Positions 55,180 to 64,000 of a stretch of DNA of 64,000 nt are shown in pieces. Position 1 is the stretch's first letter. The number at the start of each line of letters is the position of its first letter. Below the pieces are notes generated by a model, which saw nothing but the letters and a program-made list of their open reading frames with translations, was not told where the DNA came from and ran no database searches. A program made the position numbers and the translations under genes. Source of the DNA: Ligula intestinalis (Eukaryota > Platyhelminthes > Cestoda > Diphyllobothriidea > Diphyllobothriidae); the NCBI GenBank assembly GCA_036362985.1, contig JAYGXS010000001.1, forward strand, positions 13,527,690 to 13,591,689. The letters are read 5' to 3'.

Positions 55180-56074
55180 CATTTCCTGAGACAGGCAAAT
55201 TACTGCCTGGGCGAGGGGCCATAAATCGTTCTCAGAGGTCCCAAGGTTTTTCTTTTTAGCAAAACTGGGACCACGGTCCTTCCTAACGACTGCGGAGTCC
55301 TCCAAGGCTCTTTCAAATCCTCTCACCAATTTTCCGTTCACACTGAAGACCTTCTCTTGCCAAACGAATGTTTTATTTAAAATATACTGATGAGCTGCTT
55401 GTTAGTCATACTCTCAAACGTCGGACACATCACCAGGTACGGAAAAATGGTCTAAACCAAGTGTCAGCATGCTCGTAAGCCAATGGAATTCTATTCAATA
55501 ACCAGAAGTCAGCCCAGTTCATTATCCGATTTCAGCCCTCGTCCAGTCCTGGACCTTTAGAAATCCTACCCAATTAGCTACCTTCTTTCCGGTATGTCGG
55601 TGCAAAGCTGACATCTAATGTTTCATTTAATTTTCATATTGAAACCCTCTCCATTTGAATGTGTAAATTTCTATATCATATTTGTCGGCTACGTTCTTAT
55701 CACATAGCTCCAGCCTAAATCTAGCGATTTGAAGATGCCTGCATTCTCTTCCTCATTCTTTATTGCTGTCCGGTTAATTTTCAGCCTTCATTGAAAAAGA
55801 TTTGTTGATTTCTAAACGAATCCTCCGAATGCTTGCTTCAGTTGCCGGCGTTTCATATGCCTTTCAAGTTGATACAAGGATAAAGCATCACTTTACGATG
55901 GTCAAGCGGTTTGCTGATCACACTCTCGATAGCGGTGCTCATCCAATTAATTCTGAAGCAATGGACGCAAAGGCTTCCCGTACTATGCGTCAAAGTTTCC
56001 GACATAGGTCTCCCTGCACATCGGCATATCAGCAATCTGCACTTCTACTCCAGACACGCTACCTCGCGTGTTAA
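55180..56074 (+). pseudogene. Second copy of the Rex1/CR1-type LINE, 5'-truncated and decayed
   Basis: From 55258 the + strand reads SKTGTTVLPNDCGVLQGS, then KYTDELLVSHTLKRRTHH, GILFNNQKSAQFIIRFQPSS, CILFLILYCCPVNFQPSLKK and, in another frame, RILRMLASVAGVSYAFQVDT and SRTMRQSFRH. These parallel the element in RAD51 intron 4 over its whole C-terminal third. The catalytic YADD has become YTDE, and stops and shifts are frequent, so it is much older. No endonuclease part remains. Confidence 0.82.
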
Positions 56075-56079
56075 TTAAC

Positions 56080-57065
56080 GAAAATCCAGAAGTTGAGACG
56101 AGTCTCCGAAATAGATGTAGATTTCATGTAAAACCTCTAGACTTTTGCGTATTTTATTAACTTATGCCTTGGTCTTAGTGAATAGGGCCATTTTTGTGCT
56201 GAAAAATCTGGATTTTCAACTTCCTAATAAAGCGTATTTTTCTCTTTCTCATGGTTATTTCCTGACCCCTTACGATCGCTAGAAGAAACTTTCAAACGAA
56301 CATTAAATATTGCAAAAATTGGTTCTAGGGTGCATACTGTTCAACCAGCATTAACAGGTCAGTAATCCCTAGAGTAGCTAAAAGATACTCCTAATCATAT
56401 TTTTAAAGCAGAAGTTTTACCCAAATAGATTATAGCAGGGACATTTGCTGTGCCTTGGGATATCAGTACCGATTTCGATCATGCTTGTGAGTTTCTACAC
56501 ATAGTGTATGCAGCAATTCAATCGGTATCTGTAAGAATGAATATTCCTGCAGGAAATGCTTGATGCGAGACAATCGGAACGCAGGCTGATCAGGAATGCC
56601 AAGACAGCCGCAGTGTCTACAGCTCCCCGCTCCTCCTTCGTCGATTTGCGCTTTTATTTTGGAAGCCAATTTGGCGACACCCCTGTGAAATAAGTTTCTT
56701 CTCTTGAAAATTCTCACTTCCTCTTGCGTGAATTGTGGTTGCTGGAGTTTGCGCGGCGCAATATCAGTTTTTCAAACAAAAATACGCCTTTTTATATGAA
56801 GAATTTGGCAGTCAAGTTTTGGTGCAAATTCTATAGACGTTTAAGCTAGATCAGATCGAAGGCTGGAATATTCACTGAAATAAAAAAGATGGCACCATTT
56901 AGCAAACGGTCTCGAGCGGCATTTTGACTGCCTTTTGTGTGGAGTTTTCTGGTTAAGCGTGAGAGGTAAAGACGGGGACGCATTGACATACCGTTTGAAA
57001 AAACTATTTTGGGTGGAAACACAAGCCATTATGCGACCAAGAAAACAACGCATCCTGCAACAGGG
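56080..57065. other. Spacer, nothing recognised
   Basis: No supported coding sequence or repeat. Confidence 0.45.
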
Positions 57066-57069
57066 TCTG

Positions 57070-57205
57070 ATCGATACCCTCAGTATTAAATTGACCCAAC
57101 TGTAAAAATTTGTGCACTCCGTGGGATTCGAACCCACATCAACAGGGAAGGCTTGAATACCCCCAAAGCCCTACCAATTCAGCTAGAAAGGCACACCTAA
57201 GCCCT
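57070..57205 (-). repeat. SINE fragment with tRNA-like head (family S1)
   Basis: The complement has box A-like TAGCTGAATTGGTAGGGC, an AAGCCTTCCCTGTTGATG segment and box B GTGGGTTCGAATCCCAC (T arm pairs 5 of 5). It is followed by the TTTTTACAGTTGGGTCAATTT tail in shortened form. Same design as the 42.2 and 44.4 kb copies, without the body. Confidence 0.6.
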
Positions 57206-57313
57206 TGAATTCGATCGCAAATCTAGTATTATTATTATTATCGTACCAGGCCTACGACAATAAAGCATGGGCCTACGGTTTTGAAATGAACCTTTTTTTT
57301 TACATTTCCTCCC

Positions 57314-57562
57314 GTGGTAAGTATAAGAACGCTTTGTGATCTCATGCCTCCTATGCCCCTTCAACATTGTTTTACGCTTCCGAAGAACTCGGGGCCTGCA
57401 TTTTTTAGAAAGAGAAGAGTATTTGAGGAATTTGGTTACAACTGCGGCATTGACTCCAAGAAAATGGCATATTCAGTAGCTGAACATGAAGGATGCGACG
57501 TTTTGGATAAATTGTTCAATGTCGAACGCGTCAAAATAGCAGTTGGTGGTCTGACGTTATAA
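57314..57562 (+). other. Open frame of unknown nature (82 residues)
   Basis: Reads PLQHCFTLPKNSGPAFFRKR, RVFEEFGYNCGIDSKKMAYS, VAEHEGCDVLDKLFNVERVK. Composition is protein-like and there is no simple repeat, but I recognise no family. No clear splice signals. Could be a diverged element fragment. Confidence 0.25.
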
Positions 57563-57564
57563 CA

Positions 57565-58855
57565 ATTTTCAGTACGTTGTGACTCATGCAGGTTTAGTTG
57601 ATCAACCTAGCCTCCAGCAATGAGAGCACAATTATTTGAAAGGAACTCCTATTTAATGTTTACGCCCAAACGAGTGATTTCGCATCAGTCGCTTTTGTTG
57701 AAATTCCTCTCTAAAGAAACTTATCGGAGAGGTGAATAATTCACAATGCTCACAGTTTAGCAGTAAAAAACTTCTAATGTGTCCTGAGTTCCTTATTTGC
57801 TTGCGGAAATGGGTCGGTTTTTGAGTTTACGCTGTGACCTATGACACTGAGGTCGCATAGCTCCCTCCACCTGGCAAAATCGGTGGCAGCCGCCTCAGTT
57901 GGAAGCAGTGAGATAAATAGTCCCTGCCTAAAAATCTACGGAAATAAGAAACGAATATCTACTTCGTATGCAGCTTAAGTACATTGACGGAGTAAAGGAA
58001 GTATTTAAACGTAACATTTTTCAGTGACCGCGTGCAGGTTGTAAGAGGCGAATTAATAAAACCTTTTGTGATGAAGATGCCACAAGTTTGGTGTCATATG
58101 GGATCAATGAAATGGTCATTGCGTCAAAAAAAAGAATGGCAGACGCCAAACTGAGTTCCTGGTTAATTTTTGCGTGTATATATTGTGGCTTAGCAATGTT
58201 GCCAACAAAGTTGCCTTTTAGAACACTCGTTGCTGGCATCTGCAAGCATAAATGAACCTAAATGCAAAGACTTAAAAGAGCAAATTGCTTATTACGGTAA
58301 TTGGTGTATTTATTTTCTCAATGTTCCACTCCTGAAAACTCATTTTCGGAGCCATCCTCCTCTTCGTAATCATCATTACCGCACCTACGGACCTTGTTGT
58401 TCTTGTATACAGGTTATCTGCTGCACCATATTGGCAGTCCAGGTATAAGCTAAAAGCCCAAACTAAGTACGTTTTGGTAGTCTGTAAATGCATAACACAA
58501 ATATGAGGAGTTTGGCTCATCCATAGGTTCCCTCTCAGAGCCTTATGTGCTTTTTGGTATGCACTGTAGTTAAAAAATAGTTCCTTTTTTATTATCGGAG
58601 AAATAACTTGCTAACTTTTAGTAAATAAATCGGAATAAGGTATTATACGCTCAGGTTAAAATTTACCATGATTACTAAGTTGGAAGTCCATCCACTCCAG
58701 CAGGCCAACAATGCACCGTTCGACAATTATCTGGTACTATATTGATACAAGTTTTGAAGGCAGACATTTCAAAATACATACCTTGAAGGTGAATACGTTC
58801 TTTAGTAAAACAAAGCAAATTTAGTAAGTTAAAATTTCAGCAACCGTAGGTTATG
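57565..58855. other. Spacer, nothing recognised
   Basis: AT-rich with no supported gene or repeat. Confidence 0.45.
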
Positions 58856-58861
58856 TAGCCA

Positions 58862-59383
58862 CACTCATTAATCCCAACAACCTGCATGTTTTCCTACGAA
58901 AAGGTGTATATCGCGTTTTATGGGCAGAAGATTAGGATATGCAGTGGAAAATACTTTAATAACTACTAAGTGCCTTTTTATTTTACGGTATTAAGAAGGG
59001 TTGCTGATTTATATCTGTAGGTTTTGCTTATCTGCTTTATCATTTAACTTTTTGGGGAAAACTGATTATTAAACTGCAGATTTCTTGAATTTCCCAAAAA
59101 ATTCAAATGGTGGTGAGGAGGTCGGCTACTTCAACTTACCTGTGGTCCAACTTACCGTTCCGGAGTTAGATTATTATAGTCCGCGGCGTGACGTGCCGCG
59201 CAAACCTTCAATTTAAATGCAAAACAACCTGCTCCCAGCGGCCGCGGAAAGTAACTTCGACGACATTTTTCACTTTATACTTCTAAAAATTTCCTTCTCT
59301 GCCTATCCTATTTCCCTACCACCCAAAACTCTATAACCACCATTTTTGCAGGACACAATGCTGGGACTAGGGGTATATGAGTG
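58862..59383 (+). mobile_element. MITE family M1, copy 3 (about 522 bp)
   Basis: Left end CACTCATTAATCCCAACAAC, right end GGACTAGGGGTATATGAGTG; these are inverted to one another, and similarity extends about 80 bases inward (GTTTTCCTACGAAAAGG against CCATTTTTGCAGGACAC). The interior ATAGTCCGCGGCGTGACGTG and TTCAATTTAAATGC match copy 1. No coding sequence. Confidence 0.78.
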
Positions 59384-59438
59384 AAACTATATAAGCTTCT
59401 TTTTTCACAGTTTCGACGCTAGTTCCCCAGCTCATTGT

Positions 59439-59843
59439 CAGTCGTGAGTAAATGTGCAAAGAAAAAGTAAGCTTTCAAAAGTTCTAAAAATCAATATTCA
59501 TACACTGCGAGCGTTTATTAGCGGCTGCAGTTTACGTCAGTCTAAGATTTTATACAATACTCTTTTCTTCTCATTTAAGCAAACTGTATCCTTAAGCTGT
59601 ACAAGCTGGGTGCGTGAGCTAGTCGTTGGTTTGTGTGCCAATTTTATTTCGTACACATCAACTGGCATGCAAACGTCAATACCGTGTGCAAAAATCCCAA
59701 GGACAACTTGAAGAGACGAAAAAATATCGATCCACGCCGACGCACATTGCGGCTGCCAATTAGCGCTCGCATCAGACTTATATTGATTTTTCAGCATTTT
59801 TGGAAGTTGACTTACTTTTTTGCACATTTATTCATGTCTTTTG
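59439..59843. repeat. Foldback element with arms of about 110 bases
   Basis: 59439-59551 (GTCAGTCGTGAGTAAATGTG, then CAAAGAAAAAGTAAGC) is matched in reverse complement by 59737-59843. Single arms of the same family occur at 22877-23000 and 62405-62525. The central 185 bases carry an open - strand frame reading LGIFAHGIDVCMPVDVYEIK then LAHKPTTSSRTQLVQL, of unknown origin. Confidence 0.65.
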
Positions 59844-59859
59844 ACGCTCTTGAGAACGA

Positions 59860-60400
59860 GCTTCGGCATTTCACCTTAACAAGATTACTAAGTGTTCGTA
59901 AAGAATGTATTTGCCTTCAAATATGTATAAGTTTAAAAGCGAATAGGTTTTTCGCGAAAAAAGCCAAACTTAGTGGGTTCATCTTCGACTTTGGTTCCCG
60001 GGTGGTAGGAGACTTGAGCAAATGTGACAAAACAACTAAAATTTCAAAGGGGCCTTAAAAATCAATACTAATTTAGTGTCTGCGAACTCTGTGTCAGTCT
60101 ATATTTGTAAGTTTTCTGTCTCTTTCATTTGTCCTCGAGAGCTTTGCAAGTGACTTTCAAATCAGTATACCTATTGGTATATGATTAATTGGAGTGCATG
60201 CCTAAAAAATATCGGCCGTTTTAGAGGCGCAAACTCCGACCATGCACGTTTCGTCCCCCGCGAAGGGGCGTACTGTATCAAGGGTTGCATGGCCATTTAG
60301 ATATGGGTTAAAAGGCATACCATAGTGACCACACTAGAACTACCTAAAAGCCCAAATAAATCAGTTTAAAAAAAAAAACTAAATTGAAGTAAATATCAAG
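59860..60400. other. Spacer, nothing recognised
   Basis: No supported feature. Confidence 0.45.
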
Positions 60401-60409
60401 ACATTTACA

Positions 60410-60840
60410 AACAGCGGAAAGAATTCATATCATAAAAGTAGTCATTTGCTTTTCCATCCAAGTACGGTTTTTTGAGGTGGCCGTAAATTTGCACGTCCAA
60501 AAGATGGCATCCGGGTTCTCTAATATAATCACTACTACTGCATGGTTCGTATCGATTAAGTGGGCAAGAATTGAATTTGAAATCGATCGATTCTCTCCTT
60601 TGCCGAGCCAGGCTGGTATGTGTTCGCGCACTCTCTTCTCCAGACTTAGCGTTGTTCGGCCAATATGCATTCCACTCCATAGGATCAAGTGAAGGAATAA
60701 ATGCACATGGATGTGGCCTGTAACGGTAGTCGGTATTTGCTCCCCTCCTTCATCCGTAGAAGCGAAGAGTTAGTGAAGAATACGCGTACGTTTGCTGCCG
60801 GAGTTACATTCATAACCGTGGTCCTCAGCAGTCATCTTTA
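60410..60840 (-). pseudogene. PLE GIY-YIG remnant (lineage D)
   Basis: On the - strand: AANVRVFFTNSSLLRMKEG, PLQATSMCIYSFT, a stop, then HIGRTTLSLEKRVREHIPAW and LGKGENRSISNSILAHLIDT. YIG has become HIG and a stop lies inside the GIY motif. Close relative of the copies at 10.9 and 38.8 kb. Confidence 0.75.
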
Positions 60841-60912
60841 CCAATTCGCTTGCTGCGGCTCCTAGAAAAGAGAGTCTTATGAATTAATCTTTATTTCTTT
60901 ATTTATATGTTT

Positions 60913-60970
60913 GTCTTCTTCTTCTTCTTCTTCTTCTTCTTCTTCTGTTTCTTCTTCTTCTTTACTTCTT
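60913..60970 (+). repeat. CTT microsatellite
   Basis: (CTT)n with one interruption (CTGTTT). On the - strand it would read as a run of glutamates, which is not evidence for a gene. Confidence 0.9.
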
Positions 60971-61427
60971 CTAAATTTCAGGCTGGAAAGTGAATAGTAA
61001 TCCTTAACTTTACGCCTGCCAGTATTGCGTGCAATTGTGGCGAGACGTCCGTAGCTCATCAGTAATACTGTGTACTCTTTGATCGAGGCGTCTGCATTAA
61101 AAACGCGAGGTGTTTTAGTTGCCCTTCATTAGCATATCATCACGCTTCCGGTGCATACGTAATGAACCAGATCAACTCTCAATATGCGAGAGGTCATCAC
61201 TCAACCTGGAGCAGAGGGGTGATGACTAGCTGTGGTTTATAAATCACAGTAAAAGAGGACCTTTTCTTGTGTGCATAACCTAGAATTACTCCACTCTCCA
61301 GGGTGAGTAGAAACAGGCATAACATAGGTGTAGTTTTTACAATATCATAGTTTTAAAATCGGGAAACGACTACAACTACCGGTGTTTAACAGTATGGGTG
61401 ACGCACGCGAGACTTAAGAGACATTGA

Positions 61428-61546
61428 CGCAGAGTTGTTCCACTCCTACTGCTCTCGCTCTCTCCTCAGTCAGTGCGCTCCAGTTGCGGGACAATTTCAA
61501 GATGACTAGATGTGGGCCTAGTCACGCATGATGAGTCCAAACAGAT
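61428..61546 (+). repeat. Interspersed repeat, copy 1
   Basis: GACGCAGAGTTGTTCC, CAGTGCGCTCCAGTTG and CAATTTCAAGATGAC match 63782-63890 in order and spacing. No coding content. Confidence 0.5.
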
Positions 61547-61619
61547 TTGACTATTTTAATTTTTTGCGCAAAAATTTGATGCACCTATAAACTATTGGGA
61601 GGCTTGACAGATTTTTTAA

Positions 61620-61965
61620 TTGCGTTGATCTAATCTTGAAAAAACTCGTAGCTTTTGGTGAAATTTGAGCCCACATAGTAGTAAAGGCTTTACACAGCCA
61701 ACGCTACACCGCTTGAGCTACAACCGTCACGCCTTGCGCCGTAAATTAAATCAGACTTAAATAGATTTTACCCGCCCAGCTTTACCGCTCGTATAGGATC
61801 CACCAATATGGAACAGCATGCTGACGGTCCAAGCAGAATTGCCTAAGCAATCATTTAGAATCCACCAGAATGACTATCAGGCTGACTTAATCAGTAGGAG
61901 GTTTTGGAAGATTTATTTAATTTAGTTGACCCAGTTTTGAAGCCAAGTTTGCATTTTTTCACGCG
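61620..61965 (-). repeat. tRNA-derived SINE (family S1)
   Basis: The complement has the body words AGTCATTCTGGTGGATTC, AATGATTGCTTAGGC and AAGCTGGGCGGGTAAAATC. A tRNA-like part follows with TAGCTCAAGCGGTGTAGCG (box A) and GGGCTCAAATTTC (decayed box B). Older than the 44.4 kb copy. Confidence 0.68.
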
Positions 61966-62404
61966 CCCAATGCCCCACTACTATGCATACGGATCAAATC
62001 AGCCAAGTGTTCCAGAACGTTGCTAAATAAAAGAAGGCTTATACAATGCCACAGGCTCCCGCGGTTTCTTCATTGGGACACTTATCCAATTTTTGTAAGA
62101 TCTATCGCACTTTCTTTTGCCTTACCCACCCAAATCCGATTGCAAGACGACCTGAAATATCGCTGTAGAGAGCACAGTTGGAATAAGCGCAGACCATAGG
62201 GATAGGAACCCCTATAACCCAAGTGGACTTGCATTAACAACTAGAGAGGTCAAAGTTACAGGTAGTTTTAGAATAAAGAGGAAATATACATTGAAATATG
62301 GGCATATCAAGATATAAAATTATGAATATCAAGAATTTTTTTTAAGAAAATGCAAACTTTACTGTGTAAATTTTTGAGACGGGTTCCCCCGCTCATCTTC
62401 TGAC

Positions 62405-62525
62405 GTGGGAAAATGCGCAACAAATAAGTAAACTTTTAAACGTCCAGAAAAATCAACATTCATGTGATGTGTACACCGATTGGCACGATTGTCAGTCTGC
62501 GTTAGTAGGCAGTACGTGCATTTTG
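62405..62525 (-). repeat. Solo arm of the foldback family
   Basis: The complement GACTGACAATCGTGCC, CATGAATGTTGATTTTTCTGG and TGCGCATTTTCCCACGTCAG (partial) follows the arm at 59.4 kb. Diverged. Confidence 0.4.
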
Positions 62526-62569
62526 TCATTCTGCTGTGGTTGGTGGCGTTCATTAAATTTGGCCTTTAG

Positions 62570-62700
62570 GTAATTATAGCTGGCGTCCAAATCGATGTGC
62601 CTGTTGATTCATGCCTCGTTTGAGTGCATTAGTTCCAGGATTTCATGGCCTTTTCCAGTTGGATAAGTGCCAGCAATCCGTGTGTTCAACCATGCGAATT
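62570..62700 (-). pseudogene. PLE GIY-YIG C-terminal fragment
   Basis: On the - strand: GKGHEILELMHSNEA, stop, INRHIDLDASYNYL. This corresponds to the EAW...SINRHVDLDAHY end of the PLE endonuclease. Only about 45 residues remain. Confidence 0.55.
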
Positions 62701-62859
62701 TCGCATTTTTTAATAAAAATTAGCGCCAACGCTGGAGCTAAAACTTTTGAACTGGCTCATTTCCTAGAACGGTAGTGCGCAGCTCACTTGGAATCCAGTT
62801 CGTTTCTTACTCCTCTGTCCTGCCAGAACCCCTCCTCAACCTGTTCTCTTTCGCATTGA

Positions 62860-63380
62860 GCTTGCTAACTCTAACTTGAAATGCATTAAACCTTATGACT
62901 GCAAACCAAAATTTGATGCCAATGGATACCCGTTCTACTTGAAGGTACTGAATTAACTGTGCCGAACCCAAGAGACAAAATCATACGACTGGGCACAAGA
63001 TTGTACGAATATCAACTTGCAATCAATCGCAAGGACACGCTATCTTTAGTCTATGGTCATGTGCAACAGCTCAACTACGAATTCGCCTTTGAGAAAGCGA
63101 GGGTGAATGACAGGACCAATGAGAAAGTGACCAGGCTAGTGCTGGAAAGTCAGTCCTTCACTGGCGTAATCAACACAGCTATTGAGACTTGAACGTTGCC
63201 TACCCGGCACTTCGCACAAGGCTCGGATCAAGTCGGCCAGAGCCAGTAGGGCAAACGAGTACGCAAGATCGAGAGCCAACGCCCACGGAAAATAGGGATG
63301 GAGGTCGGAGGTCACGCAACCAACATCAAACACTGTCTCACTGTTACAACCGCAAGGCAAAGAGCAACCCAAGTTAACAG
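62860..63380 (+). pseudogene. PLE GIY-YIG C-terminal half and tail
   Basis: 62959-63192 reads RLGTRLYEYQLAINRKDTLS, LVYGHVQQLNYEFAFEKARV and RLVLESQSFTGVINTAIET. After a shift it reads NVAYPALRTRL and a polar tail. This is the second half of a GIY-YIG domain from yet another PLE lineage. The 3' region to about 63715 ends in CCCCTCTTCTTCTTCTTTAT, like other PLE termini. Confidence 0.7.
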
Positions 63381-63781
63381 CAACGAGTGATCAGTCCGCC
63401 GGGTGACGTGGAGGTGACCAGCAAGCATATTTACGCACCTACAACTACGCTGACCGCAGAGGGAACGGAGGTCACACAAGCCCACCAGCAGCCAACCTCC
63501 GGAAGACAAAACGTGGTTGGCAACGAACGGGCAGGTCAAATATCACACGTCTAACACCGATATAATTTGAGACAGATAGCAAGGCTGACTAACTCAAGAC
63601 AACCAGATACACCTACCACCACACTTTGACTATGTAAGAGAGAAGGTTTTCAAAACATCAGTTCAAATATAATTTGCCCCATGAACCTGCCCCTCTTCTT
63701 CTTCTTTATATTTGGGAGATGATGAACACGATAACAATCACTTACATATCTGTAGGAACTTACACGCTAACTAATTAAAAC

Positions 63782-63890
63782 TGACGCAACTCTGTTCCAG
63801 TACTACTACACTTGCTCGTTCCTCACTCATTGCGCTCCAATTTGAGAACACTTTCAAGATCACCGGAAGTGGGCTTTGACGTACAAACAG
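63782..63890 (+). repeat. Interspersed repeat, copy 2
   Basis: Matches 61428-61546 (GACGCAACTCTGTTCCAG, CATTGCGCTCCAATTTG, CTTTCAAGATCACC). Function and class unknown. Confidence 0.5.
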
Positions 63891-64000
63891 GCAGTTACTA
63901 TCTGAAACCTGTCCCCTGTGTACGAGCTTCCGCGGCACGATAATGACTGAAATAAAGCAAAAATAATAGCCTTCGAGCAAAACGCGGAGCAGAATATTTA

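Noticed and set aside
55790..55815. Programmed frameshift at the A-run before the LINE C-terminal piece, since both LINE copies break there
   Set aside because: The two copies shift in different directions, and copy 1 has a stop just after. Alignment explains both by separate small deletions.
60877..61059. Glutamate-rich protein on the - strand
   Set aside because: It is only the translation of the CTT microsatellite.

Overview
The window is eukaryotic DNA. It holds one recognisable host gene, the 3' part of RAD51 on the + strand. It starts mid-exon at base 1 and stops at 10540, with five exons and introns of 39, 940, 1989 and 6825 bases. Joined, the exons encode 248 residues that line up without gaps with residues 92-339 of the 339-residue animal RAD51 protein. 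No other intact host gene could be supported.

Almost everything else is decayed mobile DNA. The commonest class is Penelope-like elements (PLEs: a reverse transcriptase fused to a GIY-YIG endonuclease), with at least fifteen fragments of several lineages on both strands. Many end in a shared sequence that resembles a hammerhead ribozyme. There are also two copies of one Rex1/CR1-type LINE (one antisense inside RAD51 intron 4), one nearly complete CR1-like LINE with ORF1 and ORF2 (about 14.2-18.4 kb), Helitron remnants (about 44.8-47.4 kb), tRNA-derived SINEs, a pogo/Tigger-type MITE with TA target duplication, a three-copy MITE family with long inverted ends, other foldback elements, a Tc1/mariner transposase remnant and a possible hAT end.

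This mix, together with the very short intron, suggests a flatworm. The repeat load would fit a tapeworm with a large, repeat-rich genome such as a diphyllobothriidean. That is an inference from gene style and element families, not an identification.

Layout: 1-10.5 kb RAD51 with PLE and LINE insertions in its introns; 10.8-13.9 kb PLE fragments; 14.2-18.4 kb CR1-like LINE; 18.8-19.8 kb large inverted repeat carrying an exon-like frame; 21.1-21.8 kb triplicated exon-like segment; 21.8-33.5 kb PLE fragments and MITEs; 33.9-40.4 kb MITE, Tc1 remnant and several PLEs, including a head-to-head pair; 42.2-47.4 kb SINEs and Helitrons; 50.2-54.4 kb PLEs; 55.2-56.1 kb second LINE copy; 57-64 kb SINEs, MITEs, foldbacks and PLE fragments. 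The long stretches between are AT-rich with no gene I can support.
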